This document shows positions 24,545 through 33,531 of a stretch of DNA of 48,745 nt, piece by piece (the first letter of the stretch is position 1; each line of letters begins with the position of its first letter). Origin of the DNA: an uncultured Treponema sp. (GTDB lineage: Bacteria; Spirochaetota; Spirochaetia; Treponematales; Treponemataceae). Under the pieces are notes generated by a model. That model searched no databases, was not told where the DNA came from, and worked only from the letters and a program-made list of their open reading frames with translations. The DNA lies in the NCBI GenBank assembly GCA_947177175.1, contig CAMWTK010000010.1, forward strand, positions 1 to 48,745. The letters are read 5' to 3'. The position numbers and the translations under genes were made by a program.

Positions 24545-25630
24545 ATGGATGGCAGCGGTTCGCCGTTACTGGCACGGGCACAGTTGAATATGTTTCTCGT
24601 CATCGCGATTATCGTCGTCGTGTTCGCGACGCTTGCCGTCATCTATCTCATTTCCCGGATAATCCACAATTATTTCAATTCGCCGCAGTACCTTGAAAAA
24701 CAGCGCCGCCGCCCCACGACCGCAAAAGACATATCTGCCGTTGCCAAGCAGTGCACGCTCACTAAAAAAGAACACGCCATGCTGACAAAAGTCTGCAAGG
24801 CGGCTCCGTCAGTGAACATCAAATACCTGTTGCTTGACCTGACGATGCTCGAGCAGTGCCTGCGGGAAGAATTCTTGGAGCTGAAATCAAAAGACGATGA
24901 GGACGGCAAGACCGTGCTTTTCTCGTTGCGCACCAAAATCCGCCACACGTATGTGCCGCCGGACAGCGTAACGTCCTCGCGCAAAATCAGCGTGGGTACG
25001 CGGCTCACTTACACGGCCTCGCAGGGCGTGCACTACAAGCTGACGCTCGTCGAAAAGCAGATGGACTCCATCACGCTGGACATTCCGGCGGCAATGAGCG
25101 AACGCGGCGAAAAGCCGCCGTCACTGTCAAAAATCACGTTCATTTTTGAGCAGGCAAACGGAACGCCATACCTGATGGATACCCGCGTCATACGCTATCA
25201 GCTGGGAAAACAGCGGCAGGAACAGATGATCGTCATGCATTCCGACCAAATCTCGCCGCTGCAAAAACGCCAGAACGAGCGCATTGAAATGCAGCAGGAA
25301 TGCCAGTTCGCGTCGGTGACCGTCACCAAAACCGGGGAAGGCAAGAATGAGACCGTCTCATACAAGCCGTCCGACACGCTGCACAACGGCATGCTGTTCG
25401 ATGTCTCCACGGGCGGCTGCCGCCTGATGGTCAACATCCCGATTAAGGCGGAGCAATACATCTATGTGAAGGGCCGATTCAACCACCGCGACGAAGATGC
25501 CGCCACCGGAATTATCCTGCGCACCACGCGCCGGCAGGACGACGGAAAGTACCTGTTGCACATCAAATTCGTTGCCATCAGCACCGAGACCGTAAACAGA
25601 ATTCAAGCGACCGCCTGCGGCTATGACTGA
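24545..25630 (+). CDS. membrane-anchored PilZ-domain protein (c-di-GMP receptor)
   Basis: The 361-residue protein has one N-terminal membrane segment (FLVIAIIVVVFATLAVIYLI, residues ~17-40), a cytoplasmic middle region resembling a YcgR-N-like beta domain (~120-235), and a C-terminal PilZ domain. The c-di-GMP signature is intact: RQNER (Arg242, Arg246) and, 40 residues on, DVSTGG (Asp286), with WhiteSpace-free strand LMVNIPIKAEQYIYVKG after it. PilZ proteins of this type slow or tune flagellar motors. ATG 24545 follows AAGGATAG. Its place at the end of the flagellar block suggests control of motility by c-di-GMP. Confidence 0.85.
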   Translation: MDGSGSPLLARAQLNMFLVIAIIVVVFATLAVIYLISRIIHNYFNSPQYLEKQRRRPTTAKDISAVAKQCTLTKKEHAMLTKVCKAAPSVNIKYLLLDLTMLEQCLREEFLELKSKDDEDGKTVLFSLRTKIRHTYVPPDSVTSSRKISVGTRLTYTASQGVHYKLTLVEKQMDSITLDIPAAMSERGEKPPSLSKITFIFEQANGTPYLMDTRVIRYQLGKQRQEQMIVMHSDQISPLQKRQNERIEMQQECQFASVTVTKTGEGKNETVSYKPSDTLHNGMLFDVSTGGCRLMVNIPIKAEQYIYVKGRFNHRDEDAATGIILRTTRRQDDGKYLLHIKFVAISTETVNRIQATACGYD

Positions 25631-25637
25631 TGACATC

Positions 25638-25667
25638 TTGACCGGGCGGTTATAATTGGAGTATAAT
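25638..25667 (+). promoter_or_regulatory. promoter close to the 88-aa gene start
   Basis: TTGACC (25638-25643), 18-base spacer, TATAAT (25662-25667). The ATG is 8 bases after the -10, so the mRNA has almost no leader. Confidence 0.6.
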
Positions 25668-25675
25668 AGTACATT

Positions 25676-25942
25676 ATGAAGGTGCTTGCATTACAGTCTG
25701 TAAATCGGGAAGACTTCGGCTTATACTATCGGCAAAACTATACCGCAATCGCCGTCATAGAAATTGTCAACAAGACAGTACAAGTGCCCATATCATTCAT
25801 CATTGAGACCAATCCGCTTGGCGTAAAAGAACTGACCGTCGAAGTGTCAAAAGATGCCGACATCGACTACCCCATGATTCCCGTCCGCACGGGCTTAAAG
25901 GCATTCATCACGGAAATGGACAAGCAAGGCTCATTGCCGTGA
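25676..25942 (+). CDS. small conserved-looking protein of unknown function
   Basis: The 88-residue protein (YYRQNYTAIAVIEIVNKTVQ, then VPISFIIETNPLGVKELTVEV) appears to be a single alpha/beta or beta-sandwich domain without signal peptide. No family is recognised. The real-gene case rests on its good promoter, GC-type codon use and the 4-base overlap with tsaE (GTGA). Transcript start is only 1-2 bases before the ATG, so it is probably translated leaderless. Confidence 0.65.
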   Translation: MKVLALQSVNREDFGLYYRQNYTAIAVIEIVNKTVQVPISFIIETNPLGVKELTVEVSKDADIDYPMIPVRTGLKAFITEMDKQGSLP

Positions 25943-26367
25943 CGTTCTCAACCAAAACCGAAGCCGAGACTATTGCGCTCGGATGGAACATCGGCGCGAA
26001 ACTGCAAGGGGGCGACATCATCGCGCTCCAAGGCACGCTCGGCGCAGGAAAAACGACGATTACCAAAGGCATTGCGCAGGCACTCGGCGTACAGGAGACG
26101 ATTACCAGCCCCACGTTCTGCCTAATCAGCGAATATGAGGGCACGATGCCGCTGTATCACATGGACGTGTACCGGCTGGAAGGCAGCGACGATTTCGTTA
26201 ACCTTGGCGCGGAAGATATGCTGTACGGACGCGGCGTGACTCTCATCGAATGGAGCGAAAAAATCATGGACGAACTCCCGCACAAGACGATTGTCCTGCG
26301 GCTCACTCCAAACGACGACGGCTCGCGCACGGTCACGCTCGAAAACTGGCCGTATGGAGCATTGTGA
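25939..26367 (+). CDS. tsaE: tRNA threonylcarbamoyladenosine ATPase TsaE
   Basis: TsaE is the ATPase that drives the TsaB-TsaD complex making t6A37 on ANN-decoding tRNAs. The 142-residue protein has the Walker A loop GTLGAGKTT, the ITSPTFCLISEYEG segment, YHMDVYRLEG, and LIEWSEKI, all family hallmarks. It starts with GTG overlapping the previous stop and ends overlapping the tsaB ATG. Size is usual for TsaE (140-160). Confidence 0.93.
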   Translation: MTFSTKTEAETIALGWNIGAKLQGGDIIALQGTLGAGKTTITKGIAQALGVQETITSPTFCLISEYEGTMPLYHMDVYRLEGSDDFVNLGAEDMLYGRGVTLIEWSEKIMDELPHKTIVLRLTPNDDGSRTVTLENWPYGAL

Positions 26368-27038
26368 TGCACGCGCTGGCAATAGACTCCGCGTCACGCA
26401 CGATGACGATTGCGGCAAAAAAAGACACCGACACCATGACCGTCGTGCTCGACGTAGCGATGAAGCAGTCCGAAAAAATCCTGCCCGTCATTGACTGGGT
26501 GCTCGCGCAGCTCGGTTTGACGGCTGCGGACTTAGACTACGCCGCAATCTGCAAAGGACCGGGCACGTTCACCGGGCTGCGGCTCGGATTTGCCGCGCTC
26601 AAAGCCCTACAGCTGAGCCACGCTATCCCGCTGTACGCCGTCCCCACACTTGACGTGTACGCCTCCCCGTTCTCTAGCATTCCCGGAGCAGTCATCTCCG
26701 TCATTGACGCGAAAAAAGACCAGTTCTTTGCGGCAGTCTACCGCAACGGCAGATGCTGTCTGCCGCCAACCGACACCAACCCCGAAGCCGTGCTCAGACA
26801 GCTTGACGCGGAAGAGCGGGTGACCGTAACGGGGGCGAATGCCGGGCAGTTTGCCGACATGCTGCAATCGCTCGCGCCGACGCTCGACGTGCGCTGCCTC
26901 AAAGCACCGCCCGCCACCGACGCGCTTTTCGCGCTTGCCGAAGGCATGATTGCCAGAAAAGAGCCGCCGCTCGCCGATTACGACGGGCCGGCATATCTGC
27001 GAAAAAGCGAAGCGGAAATTGCATTAAAACAAAAATAA
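26367..27038 (+). CDS. tsaB: tRNA threonylcarbamoyladenosine protein TsaB
   Basis: TsaB is the inactive paralogue of TsaD that forms the t6A synthesis dimer. The 223-residue protein has an ASKHA start (LAIDSASRTMTIA), the GPGTFTGLRLGFA loop and AVPTLDVYA, typical of TsaB, and lacks metal-binding His residues of TsaD. The start at 26367 overlaps the tsaE stop. The stop lies 3 bases from the convergent scpB stop. tsaD is not in this window. Confidence 0.92.
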   Translation: MHALAIDSASRTMTIAAKKDTDTMTVVLDVAMKQSEKILPVIDWVLAQLGLTAADLDYAAICKGPGTFTGLRLGFAALKALQLSHAIPLYAVPTLDVYASPFSSIPGAVISVIDAKKDQFFAAVYRNGRCCLPPTDTNPEAVLRQLDAEERVTVTGANAGQFADMLQSLAPTLDVRCLKAPPATDALFALAEGMIARKEPPLADYDGPAYLRKSEAEIALKQK

Positions 27039-27041
27039 CGG

Positions 27042-27587
27042 CTAGCGGGCAAGCTCAAAGCGTTCGTTTTCGGTGTCGTCCAGCTGCGGCAAATCGGCGA
27101 TTGAATTCAAATGGAAAAATTTCAGGAATTCTTTGGTCGTGCCGAACAGCGTCGGGCGGCCGGGCGCGTCCTTTTTGCCCACTTCCTTGACCAATTGCCG
27201 CTCCGTGAGCAGCCGAATCATATTGTCGGGGGAAACGCCGCGCAACGCCTCAATCTCCGAGCGCGTAATCGGCTGTTTGTAGGCAATAATCGAAAGCACT
27301 TCCATTGCCGAGCGCGAAAGTCGTCCCTCATGCTTGTTGCCGTACCGTTCTTTGAGCGCGTCCCAGAATTCCTTTTTTGGCACGAGCGTCCAGCCGCCGG
27401 TAATCATGGCAAGCTCAATGCCGCTGTCCTCGCCCGCATATTTTTCCCGGAGCGCGTCCAGGCATGCTTCCACGACATCCTTTGCCAGCTGCGAAATCCC
27501 CGCAATGCCATCGACGCTGACCGGCTCGCTTTCCAAAAACAGCACCGTCTCTACCAGCGCCGTCTCCTTCTCAAGGTTCAGTTTCAT
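27042..27587 (-). CDS. scpB: chromosome segregation and condensation protein ScpB
   Basis: ScpB is the winged-helix kite subunit of the SMC-ScpA-ScpB condensin. The 181-residue protein shows ETVLFLESEPVSVDGIA, LSRSAMEVLSIIAYKQPITR and IEALRGVS, then VGKKDAPGRPTLFGTT, all standard ScpB motifs. The ATG at 27587 is 5 bases after the scpA stop, showing coupled translation. Size is typical. Confidence 0.95.
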   Translation of the reverse strand: MKLNLEKETALVETVLFLESEPVSVDGIAGISQLAKDVVEACLDALREKYAGEDSGIELAMITGGWTLVPKKEFWDALKERYGNKHEGRLSRSAMEVLSIIAYKQPITRSEIEALRGVSPDNMIRLLTERQLVKEVGKKDAPGRPTLFGTTKEFLKFFHLNSIADLPQLDDTENERFELAR

Positions 27588-27592
27588 ACGCT

Positions 27593-28375
27593 TTACGCCG
27601 CCTGATACTTGCAAATCTTTATGTCGCCGAACATCCGGTTTTGCAGAATAACCGCAAGCTTGAATTTGACGGCCTCAAGCAACGCCATGAACGCACAGAT
27701 GACATCCAGCGCATTCCCCTTGCGGATAATCAAATCGGTGAACATGCACTCGCCCTTTTTGTCCAGGAACTCGTTCATCAGCGTGATTTTTTCATTCACG
27801 CTCACTTCCTCATACATATCGAGAATTTTCGCGTCCGAATACGCGCTGATCATCGCCTTGAAAATCTTCTGCATCTGCTGCAACAAGTCCCAGGTGTCAA
27901 TGCGCTCCCACAGACCGGCCTCGTCAAACGGCAGCACGCGCTGTATTTTCTTGCGCTCAAAACTCCACTCGTTCTCGTCCTCTTTTTCTTCCATCAGTGC
28001 GGAAAGCTTCTTGAATTTCTGGTACTCAATCAGCTTTTCGACCAGTTCCTCGCGCGGATCGTCAAAATCGAGGTCTTCGGCAACCTCCACGGGCAGCATC
28101 ATGTTGCTCTTAATCCGCAGGAGCTGCGCCGCCATCTTATAGAATTCGGACAAATCGCCCAGATCAATGGTGGCGGCATAATCAAGATACTCCAGAAACT
28201 GCTCGGTAATCTCCGCAATCGGAATGTCGTAGATGTTGATTTTATTGTCGCGAATCAGCGCGAGAAGCAAATCAAGCGGGCCTTCAAATTCGCCCGCCGT
28301 ATAGCGATGGCGCACGCCCGTCTTTTCCGCGCCCCCTGCCGTCTCCGCCTGAACTGTCTGCACCTGCTCTTCCAC
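27593..28375 (-). CDS. scpA: chromosome segregation and condensation protein ScpA (kleisin)
   Basis: ScpA bridges SMC heads. The 260-residue protein has the kleisin N-terminus FEGPLDLLLALIRDNKINIY, then DIPIAEITEQFLEYL, and a helical acidic middle with a C-terminal winged-helix (MFTDLIIRKGNALDVICAF...LEAVKFKLA). GTG 28375 follows AAAGGGGA at good spacing; a later GTG at 28315 would start only 9 residues before the conserved FEGPL. With the upstream start the gene overlaps folK out of frame by 92 bases, which is unusually long. Confidence 0.93.
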   Translation of the reverse strand: MEEQVQTVQAETAGGAEKTGVRHRYTAGEFEGPLDLLLALIRDNKINIYDIPIAEITEQFLEYLDYAATIDLGDLSEFYKMAAQLLRIKSNMMLPVEVAEDLDFDDPREELVEKLIEYQKFKKLSALMEEKEDENEWSFERKKIQRVLPFDEAGLWERIDTWDLLQQMQKIFKAMISAYSDAKILDMYEEVSVNEKITLMNEFLDKKGECMFTDLIIRKGNALDVICAFMALLEAVKFKLAVILQNRMFGDIKICKYQAA

Positions 28376-28919
28376 AGCCGTTCCCCTTTGCCTCTACCGA
28401 TCTTACGAAATCCTCAGCGTCCAGATATTTCACAACTCCGGCACTGCCACACGCATCCAGCATCCGTGCATACGGTGCGCTCTCTCTAGTATCGGCAGAA
28501 ACGGACAAAATCTCCAACAATGGAACCAAAACAAACGCGCGCTCGGCAATGCGCGGATGGGGAATCTCCAAATCAGCAGCATGCACGTGCCGCGTCCCGA
28601 ACAGTTCTATGTCGATGTCCATAGAGCGCGGTCCGTTCCTGTACTCCGCCGTCCTGTCCCGACCGAGCGATGCCTCGACGCGCTGCGTATATGCCAGCAG
28701 CTCATGGGGCGAAAGCGCGTCGTCCACAAAGCCCGTCACGACCATATTGTAAAAATCGTCCTGCGCCGCCACGTACATCGGGCGCGTCCGATACACCGAC
28801 GAGCGTGACATATCGTGCAGCACCGCGCCGAGCGCACGAACCGCCTGTACCAGCAGTCCGACGCTCGACATGCCCTGCCACGGCTTATTCGACCCAAGAC
28901 CGAGCGCGACAAACGTCAT
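28284..28919 (-). CDS. folK: hydroxymethyldihydropterin pyrophosphokinase FolK
   Basis: FolK activates 6-hydroxymethyl-dihydropterin in folate synthesis. The 211-residue protein shows VALGLGSNKP, SSVYRTRPM, DDFYNMVVTG and the signature RNGPRSMDIDIELFG, with IPHPRIAERAFVLVPL after it. The conserved domain ends near residue 165; the last ~45 residues (GNGCGRAGADSSGGDGRGRG) are low-complexity and simply reflect the shifted reading of the scpA start, so they are probably a non-conserved tail. It starts 9 bases after the recA stop. Confidence 0.92.
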   Translation of the reverse strand: MTFVALGLGSNKPWQGMSSVGLLVQAVRALGAVLHDMSRSSVYRTRPMYVAAQDDFYNMVVTGFVDDALSPHELLAYTQRVEASLGRDRTAEYRNGPRSMDIDIELFGTRHVHAADLEIPHPRIAERAFVLVPLLEILSVSADTRESAPYARMLDACGSAGVVKYLDAEDFVRSVEAKGNGCGRAGADSSGGDGRGRGKDGRAPSLYGGRI

Positions 28920-28928
28920 CGCCCGCCC

Positions 28929-30140
28929 TTAGAACAGCGCGTCCTTCGCGCTCACGCCAGCGGCGGCACTTTCCGGCTTTGCGGCGGCGGAACCGGCGGG
29001 CGTAACGCTCACGGCAGAATCAGCGGCAGGCTTCGCGTCCTTCGCCGCTTTTGCGGCGGCTTTGACCGCTTTCTCCTGTTCGGGATAGACCGCCACGCCT
29101 TCCTTGTTTTTCAGCACCTGCCCGGGGAACAGCTCGCTGCGCAGCTGTACTTCCAGCGTATGCGCGTAATCGGGATTCTGCGCAAGGAAATTAATCGCAT
29201 TCTCCTTGCCCTGCCCCACTTTCTCTTCGCCACGGGTGTACCAGGCACCGCGCTTGTCAATCATACCGTGCTTGACGGCACTGTCCAGCAGCGAAGCCGT
29301 CGCGCTCACACCCTTGCCGAAATAAATATCCAGCTCCACCTTGCGGAACGGCGGCGCGACCTTGTTCTTGACCACCTTGACGCGCACCCGGTTTCCCACG
29401 GCATCTTCCTCGCCTTTCCCGTCAATCGACTCAATGCGACGGATCTCAAGGCGCACGGACGAATAGAATTTGAGCGCGTTGCCGCCCGTCGTCGTCTCCG
29501 GGTTTCCGAACATCACGCCAATTTTCATGCGGATCTGGTTGATAAAGACGATGATGCATTTTGACTTGCCCACGATCGCCGTCAGCTTGCGCAACGCCTG
29601 GCTCATCAGGCGCGCCTGCAAGCCCATCTGCGCCTCGCCCATGTCGCCCTCGATTTCCTTTTGCGGCGTGAGCGCGGCCACGGAATCCACCACGATGATG
29701 TCCACCGCGCCGGAGCGCACGAGGCTTTCGGTAATCTCAAGCGCCTGCTCGCCCGTATCCGGCTGGCTCACCCACAACTCGTCGATGTTCACGCCCAGAT
29801 TCTTCGCATACACCGGGTCGAGCGCGTGCTCCGCGTCAACAAACGCCGCAATGCCGCCCAGTTTCTGCGCCTCGGCGACCGCATGCAGCGCGAGCGTCGT
29901 CTTGCCCGAGCTTTCCGGCCCGTACATTTCGATGATACGACCGCGCGGATACCCGCCGACCCCCAGTGCCTCGTCCAGCAGGATTGACCCCGACGGCACG
30001 ACATCAACCGACGTCGTGTCCGCCTGCGTCCCCAGCTTCATCAGCGAGCCAGCCCCGAACTGCTTCTCAATCTGCAAGCGCGCGGCTTCCAGTGCCTTCA
30101 GTTTTTCCGGCATGTCTGCCGGAGTTTTTGTCTCTGTCAT
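28929..30140 (-). CDS. recA: recombinase RecA
   Basis: RecA carries out homologous recombination and SOS activation. The 403-residue protein has the N-terminal helix, Walker A GPESSGKT (residues 74-81), Walker [10 protein letters not shown], the mobile loops ([14 protein letters not shown]), the [20 protein letters not shown] segment with the Gln sensor, and a long Ala-rich C-terminal tail. ATG 30140 is preferred because AAGGTGG lies 6 bases before it; an ATG 24 bases upstream would put the ribosome site inside the coding part. It heads recA-folK-scpA-scpB. No LexA-type operator is seen in the 96-base upstream gap. Confidence 0.97.
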   Translation of the reverse strand: MTETKTPADMPEKLKALEAARLQIEKQFGAGSLMKLGTQADTTSVDVVPSGSILLDEALGVGGYPRGRIIEMYGPESSGKTTLALHAVAEAQKLGGIAAFVDAEHALDPVYAKNLGVNIDELWVSQPDTGEQALEITESLVRSGAVDIIVVDSVAALTPQKEIEGDMGEAQMGLQARLMSQALRKLTAIVGKSKCIIVFINQIRMKIGVMFGNPETTTGGNALKFYSSVRLEIRRIESIDGKGEEDAVGNRVRVKVVKNKVAPPFRKVELDIYFGKGVSATASLLDSAVKHGMIDKRGAWYTRGEEKVGQGKENAINFLAQNPDYAHTLEVQLRSELFPGQVLKNKEGVAVYPEQEKAVKAAAKAAKDAKPAADSAVSVTPAGSAAAKPESAAAGVSAKDALF

Positions 30141-30204
30141 TTTGACCACCTTCTTCCTCCCCATACTATATAGCAGTCAATTTTTCATTTTTACCCATTT
30201 TTCC

Positions 30205-30238
30205 GAAAAAAAATGAGTAAAATATCGCATTTTTTTTC
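30205..30238 (-). terminator. terminator of the rpe/TPR operon
   Basis: An A/T-rich perfect 11-pair hairpin (GAAAAAAAATG at 30205-30215 with its complement at 30228-30238) overlaps the stop of the TPR gene and gives a U-rich 3' arm on the minus strand. Confidence 0.6.
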
Positions 30239-31355
30239 ATTCGCCCCGTTTTGCGATCGGCTGATACACCGACCGCCCCAAAAGCATGACCTGCCCGTCG
30301 TCATCAATGCCGACCTTCGCAAGCACGCGCACACTGCGGCTGCCGTCAATCTGCTGCGCAGGCGCGACGGGAAAAATCACGGGCACGTTGCCCTCCACGT
30401 CGAACACGCCCTCGTTCGGCTTGTAGCCGACCAGCAAGTCAAAGCGGTACGCATTGCCGTCAAGCAGCGCGTTGCTCACGCTGCCTTCCCATGCCACCCA
30501 GCAACCCACATACAGCACCGGGTCGGCCGCAACCTGCCGGTAGCCGTAATTGTCCGTCAGCGTGTCGAACGTCGGCTCTTCCAGGTACGTCATAAATTCG
30601 CCCGCGTCACGGCGCAACGGCTCGGACGCATTGGAATGCAAGATACGGTTGATTTCGACGAGCGCGGCATTGTCGCGGTAATCCTGGATATAGCGCAGGG
30701 CATTGTCATGCGCCGCCTGCAACTCAGCGTCGCTCAGGATATAGCGGTACACGCTCCCCGACGCATCCTTCTCGTGCAGGTTCTTCAAGTCGTCATACGA
30801 AAGCGCGAAGCGGGTCAGGTCATAGCGGTCGCCAGTCGGCACAAAATGCCGCATATTGATGCCGTGGACGACGCACATGCTGAGGAACACGCCCGCCGCC
30901 AGCGAAAGCACGACGCGCGTGACCGCCGCAGGATTCACGCCGAGCGGCGGATAGAAACGCTGGATTTTTCCGCTGTCTACCCAGTCGCAAATCGTCTCAT
31001 AATTGCCCTGCGCGCGGATAAATTCCATCGCGGCCTTGGCAACCTTGTTTTCCGGCTCATAGTCGAGCACGTCAAGATAATACTGAATCGCACGTTCCGT
31101 GTCGCCGCGGCGCAGGTACAGCACCGCCTGCCCCAGCAGCAGGTTCGCCTCAGTCATGCGAATCCGGCGCGCCTGATTGAAATAGCTGCCCGCGTTGCCG
31201 AAATCGCCCATATACAGACACGCAATGCCCGCCGTCAGGTAATAGGAGAAATTGTCGCGGTAATTGTCCGCCGCGGCCTCAAGGACGGTTATCGCCTTGG
31301 AAAAGGAACGCCGTCTGAGCAGCGATTGCGCGGTCGCCAAAGCAGGTTTTCTCAT
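30237..31355 (-). CDS. TPR-repeat protein with one membrane segment
   Basis: The 372-residue protein has tetratricopeptide-like helix pairs over residues ~1-115 (LLRRRSFSKAITVLEAAADN, AGIACLYMGDFGNAGSYFNQ, AVLYLRRGDTERAIQYYLD). A hydrophobic segment (AAVTRVVLSLAAGVFLSMCV, ~143-162) should span the inner membrane, putting the TPR part in the cytoplasm and the beta-rich C-terminal ~200 residues (VLYVGCWVAWEGSV, FDLLVGYKPNEGVFDVEG) in the periplasm. No named family is recognised. The start overlaps the lipoprotein stop (ATGA), so the three genes rpe-proximal TPR, lipoprotein and this one form one operon. Confidence 0.7.
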   Translation of the reverse strand: MRKPALATAQSLLRRRSFSKAITVLEAAADNYRDNFSYYLTAGIACLYMGDFGNAGSYFNQARRIRMTEANLLLGQAVLYLRRGDTERAIQYYLDVLDYEPENKVAKAAMEFIRAQGNYETICDWVDSGKIQRFYPPLGVNPAAVTRVVLSLAAGVFLSMCVVHGINMRHFVPTGDRYDLTRFALSYDDLKNLHEKDASGSVYRYILSDAELQAAHDNALRYIQDYRDNAALVEINRILHSNASEPLRRDAGEFMTYLEEPTFDTLTDNYGYRQVAADPVLYVGCWVAWEGSVSNALLDGNAYRFDLLVGYKPNEGVFDVEGNVPVIFPVAPAQQIDGSRSVRVLAKVGIDDDGQVMLLGRSVYQPIAKRGE

Positions 31356-32614
31356 TGCCGGTTCAACTGCCCCAAGCGGGCGAGGATTGCGTCAAGCTCC
31401 GCATTCAACTGGCGGACAGCCCCACGGTCAACATACTGCGGATCCGAATTGAGCGCGTTGATGCGGTCAATCAGGTTCTGGATATAGGCGGGGTCGAGCT
31501 TGGACTCGCTCACCTCGGGAACGTCCGGGTCAGTCTCGCCGTCCGCGCCGTCCTGCGGCGCGCCAAGGGATTCGTCCACGAGCGAATCCACGAACTGCGA
31601 CCCTTTGGGCGGCTCACCGTCAGTACCGACGGCGATATAGAACGTGACGTGGCTCGTCTCCCCCGGTTCAACGCTGAAATACTGCCAGTTGATACCGATC
31701 GCCGAATTGCTGTACGCGCGGATATTGCCGAAGCCCTTTTCCTCATGTATCACCGGAAACCACGGACCGTCCGTCAGCGTGTCGCGCCCGGCGAACGAGA
31801 CCACCTGCGGCGGCTGCATTGTCTTGCCCTCAACAAGGATCTGCGCGGTCGTCCGATCGTCGCCCGAATAAAAAAAACGGTCGCGGCTGAACAGCGTGAA
31901 CTGCTTTTCGCCGTAGATTCGGTCGTGCGATGCCGTAACAAAATGATACGGCTGGCTTTCGCCCAGCACCGTGTCCAGCACCGCGCGGACGGCAAGCGTC
32001 TGCCGGTTCTTGGCAAGGTTGGTGGTATAGACGGTTATCCGCACGATGTCCGCCTCGCCGCCCGTCTCCGAAGACAGCAGGGTAAAATCAAGCACGGTCT
32101 GGAACTGACGCTTCAGCGTATAGGCAATCTGACCGCCGCCCGCCGTCCGCCGCACCTGCCGGTCAACGCTCGCCGCGCGGTTCAGCCGGTATTCCCGCTT
32201 GCCAACAAGGACGGAAAAGAACGTCGCCATCGCGTCATCCGTCGGAGCAAAAATCGGGATGCCCTTGCCTTTTTCGTCAATAGCATAAATATTGAACGTG
32301 CCGGCTTTCCCGCGCAGCACGACGCGCACCTTTTCACTCTCCAACGTCAGATTCCGCTCCGGCGTGTACGCAATGCCGAGATACTCGTCCGTGCGCTCAT
32401 TGCCGCCACCGCCCGCCGCAATTACGGAGACATCCTCCACCTCTTTTTCGGCACGACTTGCCGCCGTTTCCTGTTCTTCCATGACGGACGCGACATCCGC
32501 CGCCACATGATAGGTCCCCACGGGCTGTCCCATGTCGCGTATTCCGGTATCCGCAGAGCGGCAGGATGCCAGCACCCCTGCCGCACAGAAAAACAGTGCC
32601 ATCCGTCGTATCAT
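31352..32614 (-). CDS. predicted lipoprotein of unknown function
   Basis: The 420-residue protein has a signal peptide ending in a lipobox (AGVLASC, acylated Cys18). After a linker, residues ~95-345 are rich in short strands (VRVVLRGKAGTFNIYAIDEK, YTLKRQFQTVLDFTLLS, VVSFAGRDTLTDGPWFPVIH) ending with VEPGETSHVTFYIAVGTDG, which looks like beta-sandwich, carbohydrate- or envelope-binding type. An acidic linker and a helical C-terminus follow (IQNLIDRINALNSDPQYVD). It overlaps both neighbours by 4 bases. Likely anchored in the periplasmic leaflet of a membrane; function unknown. Confidence 0.7.
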   Translation of the reverse strand: MIRRMALFFCAAGVLASCRSADTGIRDMGQPVGTYHVAADVASVMEEQETAASRAEKEVEDVSVIAAGGGGNERTDEYLGIAYTPERNLTLESEKVRVVLRGKAGTFNIYAIDEKGKGIPIFAPTDDAMATFFSVLVGKREYRLNRAASVDRQVRRTAGGGQIAYTLKRQFQTVLDFTLLSSETGGEADIVRITVYTTNLAKNRQTLAVRAVLDTVLGESQPYHFVTASHDRIYGEKQFTLFSRDRFFYSGDDRTTAQILVEGKTMQPPQVVSFAGRDTLTDGPWFPVIHEEKGFGNIRAYSNSAIGINWQYFSVEPGETSHVTFYIAVGTDGEPPKGSQFVDSLVDESLGAPQDGADGETDPDVPEVSESKLDPAYIQNLIDRINALNSDPQYVDRGAVRQLNAELDAILARLGQLNRQ

Positions 32615-33528
32615 TTTGCGTCCCCGGTCTTTATGTGGTCGTCAAGCATATACTGCAACTGGCGCGCCTTGCGCTTGAGCAGCTCCACGTCGGGGTCTGC
32701 CAGCGGCAACTGCCCGTCAGCCTGATCCGACGACACGACATCATGGATGCCGTCCGCCCCGTCCAAAGCGGGCGTGTCTGCCGTATGATTCGCCAGCTCG
32801 TCCTCAAGGTCGGCAATGCGCTTCTGCGCGTCGGCAAGCCGCTGCTGCAAGCCGAACTTGTCCTCCGCGGCATAAACCCGGAGCTGCCGCTCGTACTCCT
32901 CGCGCGCGGCAAGGTTCTCCTCGCCCGTCACCTTGAGCAGGTACAGGAGTTTCTCCTCCCTGCCCTTCTGATCGATCGCGTCAATGCGGTACTGCGCCGC
33001 CCCCACCTTGGCGTCACGCGGAAAATCCGTCACGATACGCTCGTACAGCGCGCGCGCGGCATCGTAGTTGTATTCGGCATAGAACGATTCGGCAATCCAA
33101 TAGAGCGCGGACGCATACAGGCTGTGGTCGGGATACTGGTGGCAGAAATCGCTGAGCGTCAGTATGGCGTTCTCGTTCTGCTGCAAATAATGCTGGGTCC
33201 TGCCGCGCTGGTACTGAATATACGGCACGTACTGGCTGAACGGGAACTGGCGCAGGAACGACTCGCAGTCGTCGAGCGCGTTCCGGTACTCGCCCGCGAA
33301 CACCTCGCTCATGACGAGCATGTACCAAGTCTCGTCGGTCGCGGCATCAGAGACGGAAACCGTCTTGCGAAAAAAGAACATCGCGCTCGTCCAGTCCTCG
33401 TTGCGGTACGCCTCGTAGCCCGACATCAGCGCGTCGGTCTGATCCGACGACGCGGACACCCGCTGCGCGTACAGCGGCATGACCGTCAGAGCGGCGAGCA
33501 GCACCATGCAAACCCCGTATGTCCTCAT
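32611..33528 (-). CDS. secreted TPR protein, YbgF/BamD-like
   Basis: The 305-residue protein has a signal peptide (MRTYGVCMVLLAALTVMPLYA-Q broken at ~22) and then at least four TPR-type repeats with the YbgF-like spacing (GYEAYRNEDWTSAMFFFRKT, LDDCESFLRQFPFSQYVPYI, TLSDFCHQYPDHSLYASALY, ARALYERIVTDFPRDAKVGA). The C-terminal third is a coiled coil (FGLQQRLADAQKRIADLEDE). YbgF-like proteins coordinate envelope constriction and BamD-like ones assist barrel assembly; which applies is open. It starts 3 bases after the rpe stop and overlaps the lipoprotein gene. Confidence 0.72.
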   Translation of the reverse strand: MRTYGVCMVLLAALTVMPLYAQRVSASSDQTDALMSGYEAYRNEDWTSAMFFFRKTVSVSDAATDETWYMLVMSEVFAGEYRNALDDCESFLRQFPFSQYVPYIQYQRGRTQHYLQQNENAILTLSDFCHQYPDHSLYASALYWIAESFYAEYNYDAARALYERIVTDFPRDAKVGAAQYRIDAIDQKGREEKLLYLLKVTGEENLAAREEYERQLRVYAAEDKFGLQQRLADAQKRIADLEDELANHTADTPALDGADGIHDVVSSDQADGQLPLADPDVELLKRKARQLQYMLDDHIKTGDAK

Positions 33529-33531
33529 ACC

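Noticed and set aside
30141..30236. LexA/SOS operator in front of recA
   Set aside because: The gap is A/T-rich with a terminator hairpin, and no known LexA-type palindrome was recognised.
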